10,114 bases of DNA from an uncultured Eggerthellaceae bacterium (GTDB lineage: Bacteria; Actinomycetota; Coriobacteriia; Coriobacteriales; Eggerthellaceae), in contig CASTMW010000054.1 in assembly GCA_949450265.1 (NCBI GenBank), forward strand, positions 1 through 10,114, given 5' to 3'. The first letter of the stretch is position 1. Each line of letters begins with the position of its first letter. A program made the translations under genes and the position numbers. This document shows positions 6,781 to 10,114 of this stretch, in pieces. The notes below the pieces were generated by a model, which was not told the origin of the DNA, ran no database searches, and saw nothing but the letters and a program-made list of their open reading frames with translations.

Positions 6781-8897
6781 GATCGGTCCCCTATCGTCGA
6801 TGCGGCCGCTTGGGCCACCCCATCGATAGCGCTGTTCACGAACGCCTGCGCTCCCTCTTGCACCGTCGAGGGGATGGCCAAGGTGATGGGGACGTCCATA
6901 TCCCCCACTGGCATGCTGATCTGCACGGAGTTCGGCACTCCCGCGTCCGACCCCAGCGCCGAACGGATGCCCGCCGCCAACCCCGAGAAGAGGTCTGTGC
7001 TGCCTGACGAAGCGGAGAGTGCCGCCTCTTTCACCTGCAAGTACCTTACCGATAGCTCCGAGCTGTCTGCCCCTGCCACATAGGCCGTGTTCACCAAGAC
7101 CGGGCGCAACTTGAACAGGGCAGGCGGTTCAAGGCCCAGGCCCTCTATCAAGCCGTTCAGGGCGCCCGCCGCCCAACTGCCCAGCCCACTGGCCGTGGCG
7201 GCATCCACGCTACCGACGCCTTCGCGCACCGTATCCACGATGCTCTGCTGGCCGCTGCCCCATGCCCGCACGAAGCTGGTCCACAGGTCGCCCACCGTGC
7301 GCGCGGCAGCATCCGACCCGGGGATCGCGCCGCTCAAGCCATCCAGGACCTTGTCCATGATCGTGGTATCGGGCGCATCCTCGTCGATCTGCAGCGAGGC
7401 ACCGGCAACGGCTGCTCGTGTGCCCAAGGTGGCACCGCCGCCAACGAAGCTGCTCTCGAACCCGGTGGATGCATCGTTTTGAGCCGCGTTCACCACCAAG
7501 GCGATGGCCCCCGCCGATCCTGGCGGGTCCGCATGGATGCGCTTGCTGCCCGCGCCGCCCGAGAGTACATCCCCGATATCCTGGAAGATGGAACCCACCG
7601 ACCCTTCCACCTCTTCCTTCACCGGTTCCAGCTCGTCCATCGCCTGGTTGTAGCGCTCGTTCGCCTCGCGCACGATGTTGTAGTGGTATTCGAATCCGTT
7701 TGAGATGGCTGTGGAAGCCGAAGCCACGTTGCCGAACGTGGAGGCGGTGAGCTCGCAGTACGGGCATACCGTGTAGCCGCCGCCTTCCAACTGGCTGACC
7801 GACCCAAGGCTGCCCGCGCCCGCCGCCCCGGGGCACCCATCCCATGCGTGCATCATCATGGTGTCGCCATCCTGCGTGACCGGGAACAGCGCGGCGGTGT
7901 AGAGCGGTGTTGCCCGCATCTCGTCAAGGTTGCGGAATAGCTGAGGGAACGTGCACTGCTCGCCTGCCGATGCCACCGCCGCCGTCATGTCGTCGAACGC
8001 TTGCTTGTAGAAGTAGCCGCGCAGCACCGAATCGGCACGATCCTCCATACTGAGGCTGCTATCCATGAAGGCGTTCTCTTCGATGTAACGGCTCCGATAA
8101 TAGGCATGCGCCCGTTCCAGCGCCGCCTTGAACGACCACGCGTCGATACTGCTGTAATACTGGTTCGAAGTGCCGCCAGCCATGTACGCCAGGCTTCCCG
8201 CTCGCTCGTACATGCAATAGCCCGGGTTGTTGCCGCAGTCAGCCATGTACGCTTCGGTCTTGCTCTCGTTGGCCTTCTGCGCCAGCTCTTCCGCACGTGC
8301 CGCAGCCGAACGGATGCCCGGGGCCTCTTCCTCCACCGTATCCACCAGCGCACCCAGCCCATCCGAGGACACATCGATGGGCTGACCGGCCATGGGCACC
8401 AGCAGCGTTACAGCATGGTACTGGGAAGCCATACCCTCAAGGTCGTTGCGCGAGGCAACATTCGCTGCCTTCACCGCCGCAATGAACGGCAGGGCTTGCT
8501 GCAACACGTTCAGCGCATCCGCCATACGCTCGGCAGCCGTATCGCGCGCGTTCGCTATCCGGCGACCACAGGCGATCAGGCGCTCAGACACCGCTGCCGC
8601 AGGCGGGATGCACGCCGCCACGACGCCCACCGCCATCACCACCGTGGTGGTCAGCGTCATGGTGAAGAGCCCGGCATCGCAGCCGTTCGCGATGCTCATG
8701 TACCGCGACACCTCGATCTGCGCCGCCATGGCCGACGCGTCGGCTACCTCTTGGATATCAGCCGATGCCGACGATACGCGATACAGCTGGCCCGCGCTGA
8801 ATATCAGTGCCAACGCCAGGAAGATGCTCACCGCCATGCTGACCGTGGTCAGGCCCATCTCGTCGCGGAACAGGTCCCGTGTTCGTCTCATACCCAT
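6771..8897 (-). CDS. Large membrane-anchored TadG-like protein of the Tad locus
   Basis: A 708-residue protein by far larger than its pilin neighbours. The N-terminus is pilin-like: a short basic leader, Gly15 followed by LTTVS, then a hydrophobic helix (about 16-37). The +5 glutamate of true prepilins is replaced by Ser20. A second hydrophobic segment lies at about 76-100. The remaining 600 residues are likely extracytoplasmic, with an Ala-rich helical part (115-215), a Cys-bearing part (Cys221, 228, 315, 355 and a CPYC motif at 378-381), and Gly/Ala/Ser-rich repeats towards the C-terminus. TadG proteins share a TadE-like N-terminus and large outer domain, which is the basis for the name; I see no von Willebrand MIDAS motif. 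The start at 8897 has GGA about eight bases upstream and gives a ten-base overlap with tadE; the ATG at 8891 (ATGA overlap) is the alternative. Function is inferred from context. Confidence 0.75.
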   Translation of the reverse strand: MGMRRTRDLFRDEMGLTTVSMAVSIFLALALIFSAGQLYRVSSASADIQEVADASAMAAQIEVSRYMSIANGCDAGLFTMTLTTTVVMAVGVVAACIPPAAAVSERLIACGRRIANARDTAAERMADALNVLQQALPFIAAVKAANVASRNDLEGMASQYHAVTLLVPMAGQPIDVSSDGLGALVDTVEEEAPGIRSAAARAEELAQKANESKTEAYMADCGNNPGYCMYERAGSLAYMAGGTSNQYYSSIDAWSFKAALERAHAYYRSRYIEENAFMDSSLSMEDRADSVLRGYFYKQAFDDMTAAVASAGEQCTFPQLFRNLDEMRATPLYTAALFPVTQDGDTMMMHAWDGCPGAAGAGSLGSVSQLEGGGYTVCPYCELTASTFGNVASASTAISNGFEYHYNIVREANERYNQAMDELEPVKEEVEGSVGSIFQDIGDVLSGGAGSKRIHADPPGSAGAIALVVNAAQNDASTGFESSFVGGGATLGTRAAVAGASLQIDEDAPDTTIMDKVLDGLSGAIPGSDAAARTVGDLWTSFVRAWGSGQQSIVDTVREGVGSVDAATASGLGSWAAGALNGLIEGLGLEPPALFKLRPVLVNTAYVAGADSSELSVRYLQVKEAALSASSGSTDLFSGLAAGIRSALGSDAGVPNSVQISMPVGDMDVPITLAIPSTVQEGAQAFVNSAIDGVAQAAASTIGDRSWQ

Positions 8898-9382
8898 TGT
8901 CGTATCCAATCGTCTGGGCTGACCTGCCCGTCCACCCAATCGGGCTGCGTGGCAGACGTTGCCTCCACCTCGATCACCACATTGCCCCGCTCGTTGCACA
9001 GTCCCAGAAGCCCCAAGGTGCAATCGATGAGCGGCAACGGCTTCGCCTCGGTCGTTATGCGCACCGTGACGGTGCGGGCGACCTCATCACCTTCAAGCTG
9101 CACATCCCAGGTGCATCCTGTGGAATGCACGTGGAAGATATCGGCCTGCGGCACCGCCGATAAGCGGCGCATCACATAGTCGTGACAGTGCTGGGCATCG
9201 CTGTCGGAAGCCGTGGTGAGCAAGCGACACCCTTCTGCCGCCGCACCCGCCATGACCACGCGGTCGTACAGCACTATCCCCGGTTGCAGCAACAGCAGCA
9301 CGAGCACCATCAGCACCGGCAGAGCGAACGCGGCCTCGATGGTGGCTTGTCCGCGCTGGCCCTTCTTAAAAGCAGAAGACAT
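8888..9382 (-). CDS. tadE: TadE-like pseudopilin
   Basis: A 164-residue TadE-type minor pilin. Seen: a basic leader, the processing site RGQATIEAA with Gly11 and +5 Glu16, a long hydrophobic helix (17-37), then an outer domain with six cysteines (52, 66, 90, 121, 129 and nearby) that could form disulphides. TadE-family pseudopilins are cleaved by a prepilin peptidase and are needed for Flp pilus assembly. Start choice: the ATG at 9382 gives a leader of usual size; a GTG at 9391 in the same frame is possible. GGAGG lies 11 bases before the ATG. Either start overlaps the end of the second Flp-like gene, so coupled translation is likely. The stop overlaps the start of the large TadG-like gene. 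Confidence 0.85.
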   Translation of the reverse strand: MSSAFKKGQRGQATIEAAFALPVLMVLVLLLLQPGIVLYDRVVMAGAAAEGCRLLTTASDSDAQHCHDYVMRRLSAVPQADIFHVHSTGCTWDVQLEGDEVARTVTVRITTEAKPLPLIDCTLGLLGLCNERGNVVIEVEATSATQPDWVDGQVSPDDWIRQWV

Positions 9383-9590
9383 CGACCACACCGCCTCCGG
9401 CTCCTTGCACGTTATGGGACGCCGCCATCACCGCGTGCCGCACGAACAGGCCATCCCCGACCGCATGGGCCAGCACCCCCAGCGCCACCACCACGCAGAG
9501 CAGCGCCCCTAGCACCACGGCGTACTCCACCGTGGATTGACCGCGCGCATCCCTTACAAGCCGTTGATGCCATCCGATATGGCAAGCCAC
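9366..9590 (-). CDS. Second Flp-like pilin, start uncertain
   Basis: A small pilin of about 74 residues from a GTG at 9590. The core is clear: RGQSTVEYAVVLGALL, with cleavage expected after Gly17, Glu22 at +5 and Tyr23 at +6, which is the Flp signature, then a hydrophobic helix to about 42 and a short tail ending VVDVFCF. The start is odd. No in-frame ATG lies near; the GTG has GGA six bases upstream but overlaps flp by 37 bases. An ATG at 9550, three bases after the flp stop, stands where a start would be expected but is out of frame and yields only 13 codons. Removing one GC from the GCGCGCG run there would give MRGQSTVEY. So the gene may use GTG, or may carry an indel or sequence error. 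The end overlaps tadE. Confidence 0.65.
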   Translation of the reverse strand: MACHIGWHQRLVRDARGQSTVEYAVVLGALLCVVVALGVLAHAVGDGLFVRHAVMAASHNVQGAGGGVVDVFCF

Positions 9591-9808
9591 AGCTCTTCCA
9601 GCTTCGGGCGGAACACCGTGATGGCCAAAATGGCGATGACCACCAGCACGCCTACCAAGATGGCGTACTCCGTCGTTCCCTGCCCTCGTTCGTTCGCGAT
9701 CTTCGCCCGCATGCGACATACCGCAGCCGTAGTGGCATCGCTTGCCCCCGCGAACCGCTCGCGCATGCGCATGGCCTCTCGTTCCACCAGTTCCTTCAAT
9801 GCGACCAT
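9554..9808 (-). CDS. flp: Flp-type major pilin
   Basis: An 84-residue Flp pilin precursor. The motif RGQGTTEYAILVGVLVV gives the cleavage site after Gly42, with Glu47 at +5 and Tyr48 at +6 as in Flp/Fap pilins; the hydrophobic helix spans about 48-66, and the mature form would have only 42 residues, a normal size for Flp. The leader is long (42 residues, many Arg, Glu and Met), where Flp leaders are usually shorter. An internal Met33 would give a ten-residue leader but has no ribosome binding site, whereas AAAGGAG (9816-9822) stands seven bases before the ATG at 9808. Flp polymerises into the pilus fibre used for adherence and surface colonisation. It starts 15 bases after the tadC stop, the normal neighbour in Tad loci. 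Confidence 0.9.
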   Translation of the reverse strand: MVALKELVEREAMRMRERFAGASDATTAAVCRMRAKIANERGQGTTEYAILVGVLVVIAILAITVFRPKLEELWLAISDGINGL

Positions 9809-9823
9809 GATCGTGCTCCTTTC

Positions 9824-10114
9824 TCATACGATCCCGCCCCCCACCATCTCAAGCAGCACCGGACCCATCACCAATATCAGCATGGCGGGCAGTATCAAGG
9901 TGCCGGTCGGGATCATCATCTTCACAGGGGCTTTCGCCACCTGCTCTTGCCTTCGCGTGCGATAGGCGACGCGGCTCTCGCGCGCGACGTCCTCCAAGCC
10001 TTCCACCATGGATGTGCCGAAGCGGATGGATCGGATGATGGATTCCATGACACGCGCGAAGATAGCGGAGTCATAGGATGCGGCCAGCTGCCGCAGCGCC
10101 TCGTCGCGACGTTC
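9824..10114 (-). CDS. tadC: TadC, type II secretion F-domain protein (partial, 5' end outside)
   Basis: The last 96 codons of an open frame that runs off the right edge. The visible part has helical, charged sequence resembling the T2SSF domain end (ARVMESIIRSIRFGTSM and the following EDVARESRVAYRTRRQEQ), then APVKMMIP leading into the final hydrophobic helix (about the last 30 residues). This layout is typical of TadB/TadC, the inner-membrane platform proteins of the Tad pilus machine. Position directly before flp favours TadC over TadB. The stop lies 15 bases before the flp start and its end overlaps nothing. Upstream tad genes (tadZ, tadA, tadB) are expected beyond the window. Confidence 0.85.
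   Translation of the reverse strand, partial: ERRDEALRQLAASYDSAIFARVMESIIRSIRFGTSMVEGLEDVARESRVAYRTRRQEQVAKAPVKMMIPTGTLILPAMLILVMGPVLLEMVGGGIV

Noticed and set aside
8001..9179. Plus-strand open frame of 392 codons opposite the large TadG-like and tadE genes.
   Set aside because: Basic, low-complexity product without a ribosome binding site; it crosses two well-supported minus-strand genes.
9550..9590. Programmed -1 frameshift fusing flp to the second Flp-like pilin.
   Set aside because: The frame relation would allow it, but no slippery heptamer is present before the flp stop and a double pilin fusion has no obvious use.
9591..9827. N-terminal part of the minus-strand frame leading into the second Flp-like pilin, from an ATG at 9827.
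   Set aside because: It is the shifted frame of flp, rich in Gly, His and Arg, and would put more than 90 residues before the prepilin site.

Overview
The window is GC-rich and densely coded, with a single 129-base gap as its largest space between genes. It fits a high-GC actinobacterium. The combination of a Tad (tight adherence) pilus operon, a stand-alone ModE-type winged helix gene, a zinc-ribbon small protein and a DUF192 protein suggests class Coriobacteriia (Eggerthella or Slackia-like gut bacteria). That placement is an inference from gene content and recalled protein style, not from a search.

Layout. Positions 10-2415 (minus) hold a complete P-type cation ATPase of the CtpE-like class. 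Positions 2491-3135 (minus) hold a small SGNH/GDSL hydrolase upstream of it. A 129-base divergent region separates this from a plus-strand pair: threonine synthase thrC (3265-4839) and a short ModE-N-type DNA-binding protein (4867-5214). The rest of the window, 5140-10114, is one minus-strand gene series read from right to left: the C-terminal end of tadC (cut by the window edge), an Flp pilin, a second Flp-like pilin with an odd start, a TadE-like pseudopilin, a 708-residue membrane-anchored TadG-like protein, a second TadE/TadF-like pseudopilin, a small signal-anchored extracytoplasmic protein, a DUF192 protein and a zinc-ribbon protein.

How the genes work together. TadC is an inner-membrane platform protein. 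The Flp and TadE-like proteins carry the class III (type IV prepilin) signature, a Gly cleavage site with Glu five residues later, directly before a hydrophobic helix. They would be processed by a prepilin peptidase that lies outside this window and assembled through the Tad machinery. The core pilin genes overlap each other and look translationally coupled. Two of the three tail genes have near-perfect Shine-Dalgarno sequences and may form an accessory module. The last tail gene runs 75 bases into the 3' end of the ModE-like gene on the other strand.

Most notable points: the second Flp-like gene has no in-frame ATG, although an ATG sits just after the flp stop in the wrong frame; five consecutive genes share a prepilin-like N-terminus, with the Glu missing in the largest; a Tad operon tail of uncharacterised genes; and a TATAAT box so close to the ATPase start that a leaderless mRNA is likely. 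No tRNA, rRNA, CRISPR array, insertion sequence or convincing intrinsic terminator was seen.
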